In this document: positions 50,151 to 63,310 of the stretch, piece by piece | Layout of the letters: each line of letters begins with the position of its first letter | Numbering within the stretch: the first letter of the stretch is position 1 | Source of the DNA: Dicaeum eximium | Lineage: Eukaryota > Chordata > Aves > Passeriformes > Dicaeidae | Assembly (NCBI GenBank): GCA_013396995.1 | Contig: VWZP01010941.1 | Location: 2,908,808 to 2,972,807 of the forward strand | Direction of reading: 5' to 3' | DNA: 64,000 nucleotides | Position numbers and translations under genes: made by a program | The notes under the pieces: generated by a model | The model's input: only the letters and a program-made list of their open reading frames with translations | What the model was told of the DNA's origin: nothing | Database searches by the model: none

Positions 50151-53100
50151 GCTGCAGAGCCCACTGTTCAGATTATGTCTCCCCAGGTTCTAATTCAATG
50201 GCTGCTGTGGAAATATTGAGCTCCACAAGTTAGAGCTTCCTGAAGCTTGTTGATGTAATACCATCAGAGGAGATATTACGGAGGGTAGAGAAAGAAAAAA
50301 ATCTAATATATTTATAGCTTTAAAGAGACATTTTATCCCAAGATTTACATACAATAAATATCAGTAGGGATAATTCAACATTGTTTCTTCTCAAATTTGA
50401 GTGAGGCTTATGATTTTGTTTTTTAATTTGAAGAAAAAATCAAAAATATTATGCTTCAAAGTACGTAACAGGGTTTATATGCTATATTTCGGTCTTCCTA
50501 TCTCTATGGAACCTAATAATTGTTGATCTTGAGACTGTAGTCCAAGAAATCTAATTTTCGAAATACAAAAATTCAGATTTAATCTCAGAAAACCTGTAAT
50601 CTTTTATTTTAGTGAAAGAAGTGTTCAACCTGTATATTTGAAAGGAAAATCCATGCGTGAATGAAAAAGAAAGGACAAAAATAAACGGTGACAGTCATTT
50701 AAATGGATTTACTTTTTCAGGAAAAATTAATTTTTTTTAAGAGATGGATACCATAATAGTGTAGATCAGGCCTATACACAGTGATCTAGTATCTGATAAA
50801 ATATATATACTTACAGCAGATAAGTATTTTTTAGAGAAATATAATGTTCAGCACAAGGCACGGTAGGTAGATATACCAATTACCTTTTGATACTTAATCC
50901 AAGTTTATGTCAATATCTAAAGAAGATAATTTTGCAGCTCTTGGATCACTGCAGTATTAACACTTTTACTTAAAAACGCAATTCAGTTCTAATACAAATG
51001 CTGAAGTCCACCAGCACACTGGCTAATGATCTGTCTTTCAGGACAAGCCTTTGTCAGTGCAGTACATCAACTGCTGCAGCTGAGACCAGGACATTTTTTT
51101 GCACAGAGCTGAAGGGAATACTCTTGATCCATTTCAAGCATTATTTGACACATTTCAGAATCACAGAAGAGGCAGTCGAGCTCTGAACTTTCTCAGCTTA
51201 TGCCTTTTATCAAATGAGAAGAGGGAACCATTGTTTTTTTTTCTTTTCTTGCATACTTTTTGCAACCCACCGAATGTTTAGCTTAGCTGGTAGGCACACA
51301 AATCAATATTTTTTCATGATGATAACATACCCACCATTTTCTGTGGATATTATCTCTTTGCTCTTTAAAAAAAAAAAAAAATCTCCAATTTCAGCATGTT
51401 TTTGCCCTAAGCAGACTCCTTTTATTAATTTCATTGATCTTCGTGTTTGGTTTGGGTTTTTTTCAAAGCTCTTCAATTGCAGAATCTCTTTTGAAGAACG
51501 CTGTTTGTTTATTTACTTGGTAAACGGGGCTGGTGAGCACAGATACTGTGGCAATGAGAGCCAGGAACAGCTTGCTGGTGTACTGGCTCAGCAGTGCACA
51601 GAAGCTACATTTGAGCTGCTGAGGGGGAGATCTTCAGCTTGCATAAATTGTCATGGCTCTTTTGATATCAGCACTACAGTGATAACTTTGAACATCTGAG
51701 GCTTTGCCCCCTAAGCCTGAGATGAATTCAATGATGCCACTCTGAAATTGTTATTATTATTATTATTCTTGAAATTTGTATTTCTCAATTCTCTTACTGC
51801 CTGAAATTTATGGATCATTTTCTACCTGCATCATGTCATGCATCCAGCATTATTTCCTACACTGTAGCTCTTCCTTGTCTTCTCACTGCTCCCAGTCTTT
51901 CAGCCTACTTAGAAGTACAGAGCCCATTACATATCTAAATTCCACATTGTTTTGCATAATTTTTGCCTTTTAAATTTTTTTTTATATTTACTTGGCTGCC
52001 AAGCACAATGTTATGTGTTTTGTGGGTCCTCAACTTGCACATTACTGAATAACGGGGGCAGGTCAGGATGAGGGAAGAGCTAAGGAATTCCTTCAGATCT
52101 GACAAAGCCATGAAGAAATCTTTTGTGAGGGGTCCTTCAGCTGCTGATTGTATTTCTCTTCTGCAGTTATCATTCAGGCCTGTGAATCATGCAGATGCCC
52201 ATGACCAGAAGATGCGGGACTCTGACATCTAACAGATTTTGCTGAACAGCCTGGAAGGCTTCTTTGTTATTCAAACCATGAGGTGAAGGACAAAGCACCT
52301 GCCCACCAGCCACAGTGAGCTGGACCAGAGACAAAGGGCTGGAGCCAAAGGCTGCAGATACTGAATGGCCCATGTGAATTCAGGAGACAGTTTTCACAGG
52401 TTCATCAACAACTGGCCAAAGAAAACCCTCTGAAAGCTACGTGCCATTTCAAGGATTTCTGGAAGATATTCCATTTTGGACACTTAAAATGGATTTCACA
52501 TATTAAAACAAGATTTGCACCTCACCAGAATTAATTGCATTAAGCCAAAGAAGTGGCAATTAAATAGGCAGATCTCTCAGTCTTTTCTTACTAAAATTTC
52601 AAAAATATTACAAAATTTGAATAGATTCTTTTGGAAGAATAATGGTAGTAGAAAGGCTAATTACTTTTAATTAATACTGTTCTTAATTGTTGTTTTATCT
52701 ACCTTTGAAGATGAGTGATTAACAAATACAGAATGAAGTGTTTAAAATAGAATTCACCCCACAATAATAAATTACTGAGACTTAACAGTGTTTTGAAAGT
52801 GTTTAATTATTTTCTTTGCATATTTTTCTAAGCACCAAACTGTTACAGATGAATACATTTCTAGAAATACTAGAAATACAAGTCTGATCCTGGAAACAAT
52901 GTGGACATGCAAATAAGTAGCTCTACTTATGTCAACTGAGGTTAGTAGAAGCAGTCACAAGGGAGGTTGCCCTGGTACATGTATGAAGAAGCAGCTGGGT
53001 GGTTGGTATCTGAAACCAGCATCAGTTGCATGGTTCAGGGAAAAAATCTATCACTATGCCTGTAGTTTTCCACTGATGTGGATCCAAGTGTTCTTTTAGT

Positions 53101-53884
53101 GCATTGTGTTTAGCTGCACTCTGCTCAGTGTCACTAAACAGACATAGATATAAATTAACTCCTTTCTTTGGGAAACCCCAACACGAACACCTGTGCCTGC
53201 TATAGCAGAACAATTGTCCATCAGGAACTGACAATATATTGATTAAAACAAACTTAAATTGGTGCAACTTACTGTGGGTACTCCCCAAATGACTGGATTA
53301 TGAGTATCTTCAAAGACTTTGTATTTCTCACAAAGATAAAGAATTTATAATGCCATCTATAACAATGACGTTTGCACTGAAATATATATAGCAATTGTAA
53401 TAATAGCTACAGATTAATGCACCACCTGGAGGTTAGCTACCAAGAAAGCTAAAGCATGTTGGCATATATCTGGTCAGCAGTACCTCCACTTTTATCAGGC
53501 AAAAATGCCCACTCACCTTGATCATTACCTCAGAATTATATTTTAAATTTAGAGAAAGTTGCCATTGTTAATTGCAGTATTTAATAATCAAACTCCCATA
53601 TTTTAATATTTAAAAAGCCAAAAATAAAAAATATGCACCAGCAAAACTAGTCTCAAAATCAAAAACAAAGAGGAGGTTTTGCTTTCATTAACTGAAATCA
53701 CCTAAGCTCTTTTATCCCTTTCTTCCCACTGCACTAAAAGACGACCCAAGCCCCCTTTGAAACCAGCGCAGTGTGATCTGAAGAATGAAAAATGTTGATT
53801 GACTGGCACTGCATGCAGTAATTTGAAACGAGCACAGTGTTTTCAGGTAAGAATGGAGCAGTGCACTGTTGGGATGTGTAGGAA
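50151..53884. other. Unique non-coding sequence
   Basis: No gene or dispersed repeat recognised. It includes an A-run at about 51368-51381, a G/T-rich tract near 51441-51460 and an (ATT)n microsatellite at 51751-51768. The 161-codon open frame at 51214-51699 is phenylalanine- and lysine-rich at its start, reads through the poly-A run as poly-lysine and has no domain signature, so it is not called as a gene. Confidence 0.5.
51751..51768. repeat. (TTA)n microsatellite, about 6 copies
   Basis: Six near-perfect trinucleotide units within AT-rich sequence. Confidence 0.75.
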
Positions 53885-54440
53885 CACAGACATATGTGGG
53901 GCCCTCCCCAGTGCCCAGGGCGGGCAGCAGGGCAGGGATGGTCTGTACCCACGGCCTGGCACACACCACGGGATCATTCTGTGCACAGCTCTCAGCTAAT
54001 CCGGGGTGTCGCACTCACGTCGCTGCACTTGCTGCACCTGTGCCAGCCCTGCTGCTGCTCCCGCAGCTTTGGGGCTGGTCCCCAGCACTTTGCTCCTGCA
54101 GGGATGCAGGGATGCAGGCACACAGCCCCAGCCCAGCCACCAGCCAGGGCTGCAGTGGTGCCAGGGGCAGAGCATCATCACAGCATCCTGAGAGATGCTG
54201 CTGAGGCTGCCCTGTGCTGGGAGCAGCACAAAGGCTGGATTTACCAGTCCTGGCCATGTTTTGTCCCTTATTAATATTACAGAACAATAATCTGAAGGCC
54301 AGGGCCACACACAGGCAGGATCCCCCACATGGCCTGCATGGCTGTGCCTTGGCTCCAGCAGCTGCAGCACTGCATGTCCCAGCTCTAATGCAGCTCTTAC
54401 AGCCTGCACAGATGGCTGCAGGTTTAGCTTTTTCTGTTTG
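53885..54440. other. GC-rich patch, CpG-bearing then CpG-depleted
   Basis: A second abrupt GC-rich island. CpG is frequent from about 53915 to 54070 and then nearly absent, with CpA/TpG dominant (GCAGGGATGCAGGGATGCAGG and CAGCAGCTGCAGCACTGCA-type wording) to 54440. Seven open frames overlap on both strands, including the longest in the window (235 codons, 53996-54703, minus). The coexistence of long frames in opposite and shifted frames, and the lack of any domain, argues for stop-poor noncoding DNA. Alternatives are a decayed CpG island or a transcript start. Confidence 0.55.
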
Positions 54441-57400
54441 TGTTTCAATAGCTGTGTATTTTTAGGTCTCAGCCTTGCTAGCTTGAAAAAAAAGACAAGA
54501 CTCAGGAGTTGTGAATTTTGGAAAGGTGATGTTTTGTATTTTTTTTCTCTGTCTGAATTCTTTGTTATAGGTAATTTGCTCAAAATTCCGAATGTAAAAT
54601 TCATCTTCGCCCATAGAGTCAAACAAAAATAGAAAGAGAGCTGAGGAACAGGTACAGATGTTCTATTTACCCATTCAGTCACTGAAATTATTGCATGTGA
54701 CATAATCCTATATGCCTATGAAATATCAGACTTTTCATTCATGGAGATTCAGTATTATGCTGCAGAAACAATATGGGTTTTCTTTCTGCAAAATATGTCA
54801 CTTCTTCTAAATGAAAATATCTATTCCTTTTAATTTTCAGTGAAGCAAGTTTAAAAAGAGTTTGAACAGATGAGCATTTTAACACAAAATTTAATTGGAA
54901 AATAAACATTAACAATGGGCACAATGAAAGTATTTTTTCAATAATTCTTGAATTTGAAAAGTTAAATATCTCATGTAGAAGCTATAAAAATAATTTGTTG
55001 ATTCTTGCATTTTTAAGGTCTGCTCAAAGGTTTTGAAATCATCTTGGGTTTGCAAAACCTTAGCTCGAAAGTTTCAGATAGATTTTTTCCACAGTTCAAT
55101 CCATTTTTGCTTATAACAGTAGAATATTAACTCAAGGCACAGCCTTGAGTCTTTTGTTTTCTTTTGCTTTTTGGCAATTAAATTTCCAGGTTTTGATTTT
55201 ATATTTTTGTGTGCTACAGTTAGGTTTCCAGAATAATTTAAGCATCTTCTAAATAGGAAAGTGGACAGAATACAGCATTGATTAACTTTGCAATGAGTAA
55301 GGTTTTCTGCTGTTTCCCACTTGTCTCTTAGGCAGAAGTGCTGCTTTGTTCCTGTTTTAAGACCTGTATCAGTATAGCTGGTTTGCTGTAGCGTTACTCT
55401 AGACATTGGTATTTGAAAATATGGACATAGGGAGGCATGACTTGGAGGGAAATAGCATAGGGGGTTATGTATACAGAGTTTTGAAAGGGTGATGTGCCAA
55501 AGTCAGGCTGGTTTCAGCCATGCCTGATTCTGCCCCAAAGGTAGAAACCAGTAGCCAAACCAGAGATAACATTTCTTGCAAGAAAAACATGATTTCGTGA
55601 CAGGAAAAATGTTTTTTCTGCTAAACTCTGTAAAGCTCATTGTGTAACAGAGATATTAAGTTTCAGTGGTCTCAATCAGAGCTATTCTTGTTAAGGGCCT
55701 CCAGTCTTACCCCCGGCAAAGATTTCACTGCAATTAGTCTGTTTAAACAGAGCCATTGAGAGTTTTCTTTGTCACAGAACTTCTGGAACAGGCCTTAAGG
55801 CAGCTCTCTGAGAGCCAAAGGATAATAATTTCACTACACAGCAGCATATTTCAATTACAGTATAATTAAACCAAATGTTGAAGCCATTTCTGACAATTGG
55901 TCAATGGAAAGCTGAATCAGAAAGCCCTGAAATATTTGAAATTTCAGGTTGAAAGTTGGGGTAGAATTTTGGGCTGAGGTCTGCACTACAATATGTAAAG
56001 CTGTATTGGCTGCTGATTGAATCTCTGTGTGGAGCAAATGCTTGAAGAGATCTCTGCCTCACTTTTGTGAAACTGAGTAGTCAACAAATCCCATTGAACT
56101 TCTGACAACTTCTCAAAGCAGCAAAACTCCCCTAATGGATTGAGAACTCATGAGCTGCTACAGTTCATCTTCTTGCATGAGAGTCTTCTAATAGACATAA
56201 GGAGAATGGAAATACCCCAAAGATCCACCCCTGTGGGGTTTAACACAGGGTGGGAGAAGTTTGTTTGGTCAGAGGTCTTGTGTATGTATCAATTGCCTTA
56301 ACAAGCTTACTTCTACTTTTTATTGCTGAAATATAATTCAATATGAAGTTATCAAAATGGCATTAAATGCATACCAGCTTAGCTAAGATGATCTTCTGAA
56401 TAATGCAGTCATATTAGGATTTTCTTCATTTATAGTCATTAACTTAATTTGATGACCTATCTAAATGGTTGCATCTGTCACAAGGATACAGTTCTTATAT
56501 TTATTCAGAAATCAAAGCCACCCCACTCCCCAAAAAAACTTGGATCAATTAAAAAATTTTTAATAATTTTTAAAAATGCCTAGAACAATGTCTTACACTG
56601 TAAAGATATATTCTAGGCACTATGTCACCAAAGATATTTTAAAAAGATGATTCAATTAATACATAACCATATTTGACTATTTCAGGCATTTACAGAAATA
56701 TCTAATGGAATTAGATTCAATTAACTTCTAACAGTGAGTAGAAATAAATAATTGTATCCTTACTGTCAAAGCAATTTCAGGTTTTTTATTCACCCTCTGT
56801 TGAGCCTTTTAGCTTATTTCAGTTTTTAAATCACACACAATAGAGCTTTAGGGGCCTGCATTCTGTGATTTATAATACAAAGGAACAATTATTTCTGCAG
56901 GTAAAATTGTGCTTTCTGGAAAAGGTAAGATAAACAGATGTGCCTAAAGCATCCTCAGAAAATCAGGGAAAGATGGCTAAATGTATTACAAATAGCAATA
57001 ATAATAAAAAATACAGCCATCAACTGTCTAAAGTACTTTGTGAACATTTACGTGTCTACTTCCATGATTCAAGTGGCTATAAAAAACCTGAGAACAGAAA
57101 GCCAAAACCTTTTGGATAATCCCTTAAGCCCCCAAACAATAAACAGGAACAGTTTCTGACATGTAATTTATCAAGCTGTGAAGTTTCTATTCTTATGAAC
57201 AAAAACCTAGTAAAACAAAAATAAATGAATAATGTGAGCACAGTCTAGGGAAAAGTTGAATTTCTAAAAAAAAAGCTTTAGCATCCTTTCTTCAAGTCCT
57301 TAAATTAAGAAATTTACATTAGACCAATAGTAAAAATGCTTTAAATGCCCATAGATGAACATAGAAAAAAATCTTTAGTTCTATTTCTTGATTTTATAAG

Positions 57401-60400
57401 AACTTCTGGAATTACAAAGGTTTCCTTGTCTGACCTAAAATTTTCTTTGGCAAAGGTTTTACAAGCGTTAATATTTACTCATTTATATGCAGCAGAAAAA
57501 AAATGCCTGTAGCAGTCCAGAGTGTGAACACTATATTAACAACATTCTAAACACCCATAAATATTACAGGATTGGAAAAAAAGAGGTTGTTAACACTTCT
57601 CAGAAGATTCTTTTTCTGGTCTATGTGAGTCTTCACCATGCTCAGTGTTGCTTTGATGGTATTTATAGTATTTCTTGCTAAACAAACCAACAAAACCATC
57701 ACAGGAACAGTTGTCCTACGAGATTAATTGTTATATACTCTATTAAAATGAAAAAAAAAAATATAGCCCAATTTCCAAGTTAATTTTTACAAAAGCTTCA
57801 AGACTTTTCACACAAATAAATGCTTCATAGATTGCAGGAATTTGGGTCAGGACAGATTTCCCAATGTCTCTCACTTACTCTGTGTGTATGTATAAGGAGT
57901 TGTTTGTTTATTTGTTGATGTGCTTGTTCTGTGCATCCCAATTCTAAAGCTCATGTGAAGGCTCCAATAACTGCACCTGTGCTTCAGATTTAGTGCAGCT
58001 TACCCTTTTAGCTTCAAGCTAAAATTACTCAAGTTAGTTTCTTTGAAAGAAAAATATGCAATTTGGTTGTCTCTCAGAGAAAAGTGCTCTAACGATTTAC
58101 GGTTTTTCAAAAGGAAACCTAAGGTGTGCAATTTTAATGATGGTTATACTTCAGAAGTAATAACTTCTCTGTTGCTTTTGCACATGTTCTAAGTTATATT
58201 CAAATTTTGACTCAAAATGGAAAGGAGGAGGCCTTGCCTAATAGCTCTAGAGGTAGGCTTATGTTCTTAAGTGTCAGTGACATTATAAAATAGTTAACTG
58301 ATGAAGGTTCCTGTCACAGAATTTTTTTGACTGATTTTCATTATATGACATGCCACCCCTCAGCTAATTTTCAAAGGATTTGTTTTGTTCTTGGACTGAT
58401 TTTGCCCCAGTGGTGCTGAAAGTCACTTTCATAGATTTCCTCTTTGTGAAAAGTGGGTTTGTTCTGATTTTGACCTTCATGTTAAGGACATATTTATTTA
58501 ACTCTTATTTTTCCACCTACCATTTGCAGTCAGCTGTGTTGTGTTCATACGATCTCCCAGCCACAGCCAAAGGACTCCTCTCAGAGTCTGCAATGACATG
58601 TCTTCTGAGAATTGCACATTTCTCTGCACAATTAGAGCTTCAAACAGTCTGTGTCACATGTAGCCAAGGCCTGTGACAGCTGTCACTCAGGAAAACGCTT
58701 CCTGACAAAGAGAGATTATAACCTCACAGATCGTGCAGGCTTTATTATTTGTATTTAATTATCCCCCAGTGGGAAATAATAACTGCAGTTTTCCTTATGC
58801 TTCATCTTGGTGCGAGGTTGAACCTTGTAATCACATGTACATTCCTAGCTGCCTTAAACTAGGTTTTTTTCCTGTTTGTTCCCAATCTTTGCAGCCTCAG
58901 GGTAAACTCTGCAGTCTTCCATTATTAATTTAGACAGATACAATTTCCTAGCAAAATAATTAGTCAACATGTGGCAAACTTTTGTAATAAACTAGATATA
59001 AAATGAATAATTAAGTTTCTTGTTAAATCAATAACATTGATCTTGACTTCTCTTAAAACCAGATTGCAAGAGAGCAATTTCTTCTGCCTTCCGAATTTTG
59101 CATCTTACAATGGAAGACTGACATTTGATTTCTATTTGACAGATATTGAACTTTAAATAGTTTTATTTTCTGTCAAAGCTGAGGCAGTGAGTTAAGGAGC
59201 AGATTTTGTGGCTGCACTGCCAGAAAAGAGCTTCCAGTTCTTTAATGTCTGCCTCAGATCACCAACATACCCAATCTCATGTCTTTGCCACCTTTTAAGA
59301 GCTGAAGTTCTCAGGGCTGTGTTTAAGACAACAAATTAAGTCACTGAAATATAACCTGCTGTTTTCCAGTTGCAGTTGCAGCTGCTGACATGTTCTTGGC
59401 ACTACTGCTGCTCTCTTTTTGAAGAATTGTTCCCAAGAGGAAATGACATTTAATTGTAGGCTAGGGTTACCTGAGCCTGGTTTGATACATTCGATCTGCC
59501 TGCTAACTGAATGCATTCTTTTATAACTTTTTGAAGGATTTAATGACAACAGGAGTTTGTTCATTAACATGAAAATTGCAGTTTTGTCTTTGTGAAATCA
59601 AGGAATTCTTTGACATTCACTAATATCAGTCTGCCTTATCTTCCAGCACAAGCTCATGTGCCCATAAGAGTTTCTCTCAGGGATACTATTTTATTATGCC
59701 AGAGCAATGACAATTGATCAGTGGTGTATATGCAGCTAAAGAGCATACCTAAAATGAACTATAGGTTACATGACCCCTGCAGCAAATAAAAACTTGTCTT
59801 CTGTAGCCAGTGGAAGTTGTCAAGCATCCACCTCAAGGTCACAGATGCTGTCACCTCACCAGGGAACTTGGTGAAAGAAATACAATTATAATCATGAAAG
59901 TCTGTCATTTAAATCTAACTATATTTTTAAATAAGTTGACTGAAATGGAAAAATGCTTCAAGAATATACTCTTTTAATAAAAATATTAGAAACCCGTTCA
60001 GACTGTGCATAGTATATGTAACATAACTATTAATCATTCTGCCCATTAGAACAGAATGTGTCTCTTTTCCAGGCTGCTTTGTCTTGTGCTGTCTGTGCCA
60101 AGTGTCACTAATGCCTGCATTTACCAGTGGAAGCATCACCCAGAGCATATAGACTTACCAAAGGGGCAAATGCCAGCATAATTCTCCAACCATCTGCTTG
60201 CCTGGGACTCGCATAGGGAATGTGGCCAAACCTGCACTCTGCCCTGAGATTACTGGATACCATAATGAATGTTTGGCACAATTAGCAGCCAGAGTAATTT
60301 AGAGAAGCATTCAGACATCTCTGGCTAATGCCAAGAATCTGGTCCCGTGTATCTGGAGCAGGACTGGAAGTGTGAAGGTGACACACTGCTAACTTTGAAG

Positions 60401-62880
60401 CCTACCAACAAGTTATGCTCTGCACGTGCCATCAGCTGATAACCAGACCCTATATCAACCTCATAGACTCGAAACAGAAACATAAAATTCCTCTTCTTAC
60501 AACGATTATGGCTGGAAGAAAATCAGTTCTATTCAAACACTTAATTACTGAAATACTATATTATCTGTAAAGGTTTGAACCCTTCTGTGCTACACATTTA
60601 GAGAAATTAATCTGAATAGGAAAATAACCTCAGAGTATATATACTACAACATCCCTTTGAAAGTCTTGTCACAGCAGCATCGCACCATTATAGAATAGGA
60701 GTTCATAAAATATGTTTTAAGAAAAATCTGGAAATGGAATCCTTGTGAGGTATTTTTTGACAGCTTTGAGCACTAAAATGTGAGAATTTGTGAACTAACT
60801 ATCCAGCTACTACAACTTTTCTTGATTGTGTAGCTCTGGTTGCACAACCTTTCTTCTACTGCTGCCTGGAGGTCTACAGACCTCCTTGATTCACAATATG
60901 TAAATTTAATAAAATTTCCATCTTATCTAAACCAAATTATTGTATTACTATACTACAATATTTCATGTTGCCCGTGTTTCTAAGGTATTTGCATTCCCAA
61001 GAACATCTTTAAATAGAATACTTTCAAAAATTTTGAAGAAGTCTTTTGAGACTTTTTCAGTTTCAAAACATGGTATCGTGACTATGCTTTTCTGAAAATA
61101 AATGTGGCTAGCAGGACATTTGGTCCATACATGAATATTTAAATAAAGCTGTGAATTTTTTATTGAGAGATTAACTTTCTCAAACAGCATTTTATCTAGA
61201 TTTGGAAACATTGTTACATACATACAGAAGGAGTTAGAGTTGGAAATGTATAAATATTTTTAGTGTATCATTATAATTTCAGTAACGTATTTCTCACTTT
61301 CAGTGATGGTGGAAGCACCATCATCTACCAAGTATGGAAGCCAAAGTAAAGGTATCAGTCTCATTCAAAACACAAGCCTTGAATGAAGTACATAGAGCAG
61401 GATGTAAATTTACATCTCATAATACACAGTGAATTAGCACAGTCACCAGCAGAAGAATAGATGAACATTGAGTAGAAAGCAATCATTACATATTAATAAA
61501 ATACTGTTTGGTTTTTGCTCAGTGGTTTGTAACTCTGTTTGTGACTTGGATGTCTCACTTGAAAGAATATCTGGGGGTGGGATGCAGAAGGCAGAAGAAG
61601 AGTGGGTTTTTTTCTTTCTGTTTTCTGTGTTTCTGAGTCTGCTTTCCTAGGTTTTTTTTTGCTACACTTCCCTACCACAATCCATTTCTCAACCACTTCA
61701 TAATGTGAGTTCAAAAGAGGTTCATAGCCTGGTGGATAAAGCATTGCATTGCTAAAATATGGTTTTCCTTATCCCTTAAAAAAAAAAAAAATCATCCAGT
61801 CTGTCACTGCTTAATGTTTCATTGCTGCAGTATTTTTATTTTAAATGTTGATGAATGCAACCATGACAATTCATCAGCAACCAGACGACTGTTACTTTAT
61901 TTATACAAGCATTTACTTATCCTTTTTGCTCCTTTTCTCCTTTGTCCCACATATGAAGTAGTTCACTTTCCTGGCTGTTACTGTCTTTCTGTGTTGCATC
62001 TATTCTCATTTAGAAACTCTGTGATCATCAGTCCAAATTTTCAGGTGAGATTTCTTGTATTGGAATACTACAACCTCCTGATCAGGTCAGATACCACCTG
62101 TTATAAACAAGTACCTTCATCCTTTCGACATCCAACTATTTATATTTAGATACATCACCTGAAAAATTCGCACTACTAATGCATAACTTTCTTTCATATT
62201 ATTCTTTTTGTGTTGTTGCTTATTGGGAACTTATAACCAAGGAGCTCTCTGATAAAGCCTTCACCTCTTTTCTAATCTTCTGTGTCTCTTTCCTCCTATA
62301 GTGTTATCCCTGTTCAGAAGAGACTTTACAATAACTATTACAATAATCACCCAGTGCTAAATATATAGCATGTTGATGTAATGATCTGTACAGATCAAAA
62401 TTACTACCCATCAGAGCACCTTTCCCAGAGAAAACCACTGCTCATTACAGCAGGACTTCTGCTAATGACCTTTTCTCTCCCTTTCACTGTGAGGAGGACA
62501 AATGACCTCATTTTATAACATTTGGCTAAACAGCTGAATAATGAAGCAGTGAAGAACCCAGTCATTCTGAAAGTGAAGCACTGCTTGTGCAGCAAGGCTA
62601 ATTTGGATACCTAGGGTCTCTGGAGAATCAAACACATACAATTGATGTGCTTAATTAGATTGTGGAAGGCAGAAGTTTATCATAATACTGTTTGCACTGT
62701 TAGCTTCAGATCTGAAGTTTGCAGAAAAATTAGTCTAAACTTTAAACACCAGATAAAATGCAAATGTTAACTAGACTTAATAGAAATCTAGCTGTTAGTT
62801 ATCCACGTTTCCAAGAAAGGGAGAAAGTCAGGGGATGGTAAATACAAGAGAAGTACAGGAGAGCTGTACAGATGTTTGAA
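54441..62880. other. Unique AT-rich sequence, some stretches of conserved-element character
   Basis: No gene or interspersed repeat is confidently recognised in 8.4 kb. 58320-59600 is compositionally complex and has few homopolymers, unlike its surroundings, and is a candidate conserved non-coding block. An 8-bp perfect hairpin lies at 61304-61323 (TGATGGTG, GAAG loop, CACCATCA). A tRNA-A-box-like string near 61724 followed by an A-run at about 61779-61791 was considered as a SINE and rejected. Confidence 0.45.
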
Positions 62881-63310
62881 ATGTGTGCTGCTGTGTTTGC
62901 TTTCCAGTGAAGCTTTCAGCTCAGCCCATCTGCTGTGCTCAGCGTGCCACATGTTGTGATATTTGTCTACACCTTGGCCCGCAGCCCGCCCGGCTGGTAC
63001 CGGGCTGCACAGCCCTCCTTGGAAGGGTGCTGGGCTGTGTGCTCACTGCTGGGACAGCCAGGGACAGGGCACATTGGGAGCAGTCACACCCCTACACTCA
63101 GCTTGCTGGGCTGTGTGCTCACTGCTGGGACAGCCAGGGACAGGGCACATTGGGAGCAGTCACACCCCTACACTCAGCTTGCTGGGCTGTGTGCTCACTG
63201 CTGGGACAGCCAGGGACAGGGCACATCGTGAGCAGTCACCCTCCTGCACTCAGCTCTTGCCTCGTGCAGCCGCACTGGAACCAGCACTTTGGGTCACAGC
63301 ACTGCTGACC
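62881..63310. other. GC-rich island containing a minisatellite
   Basis: GC-rich sequence flanked by AT-rich DNA on both sides, beginning with CpG-containing sequence (about 62940-63005) and passing into the 76-bp tandem repeat entered separately. Open frames of 141, 98 and 142 codons (starting 62883, 62935 and 62963, all plus) are the same repeat read in three frames and are not genes. Confidence 0.7.
63029..63256 (+). repeat. 76-bp minisatellite, three copies
   Basis: Units start at 63029, 63105 and 63181 with GCTGGGCTGTGTGCTCACTG. Reading by eye, units 1 and 2 are identical over all 76 bases and unit 3 differs at about six positions, all in its last half. 76 is not a multiple of three, so each plus-strand frame shows the same three peptides in rotated order (AHCWDSQGQ, VCSLLGQPG, CVLTAGTAR). 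The identity of the first two units points to a recent duplication or conversion event. Confidence 0.95.

Noticed and set aside
51214..51699. 161-codon plus-strand frame as a gene
   Set aside because: It includes a poly-lysine run from a poly-A tract and phenylalanine runs from T-tracts, with no domain and no splice context.
52170..52230. Possible terminal exon after TTTCTCTTCTGCAG ending in a TAA
   Set aside because: The open segment is only about 20 codons, no family was recognised and no compatible upstream phase was found.
53996..54703. Longest open frame of the window (235 codons, minus strand) as a protein gene
   Set aside because: It spans a GC-rich stop-poor patch with overlapping frames on both strands, has no recognisable domain, and its composition changes abruptly between the AT-rich and GC-rich parts.
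61724..61791. tRNA-derived SINE head (TAGCCTGGTGGATAAAGCA) followed by an A-run
   Set aside because: Only the A-box-like string is convincing; no B-box, body or target-site duplication could be seen.
62014..62044. 31-base micro-exon candidate between a long pyrimidine tract and CAG|GTGAGA
   Set aside because: The splice signals look good but 31 bases carry almost no coding evidence; it could equally be a noncoding-RNA exon or nothing.
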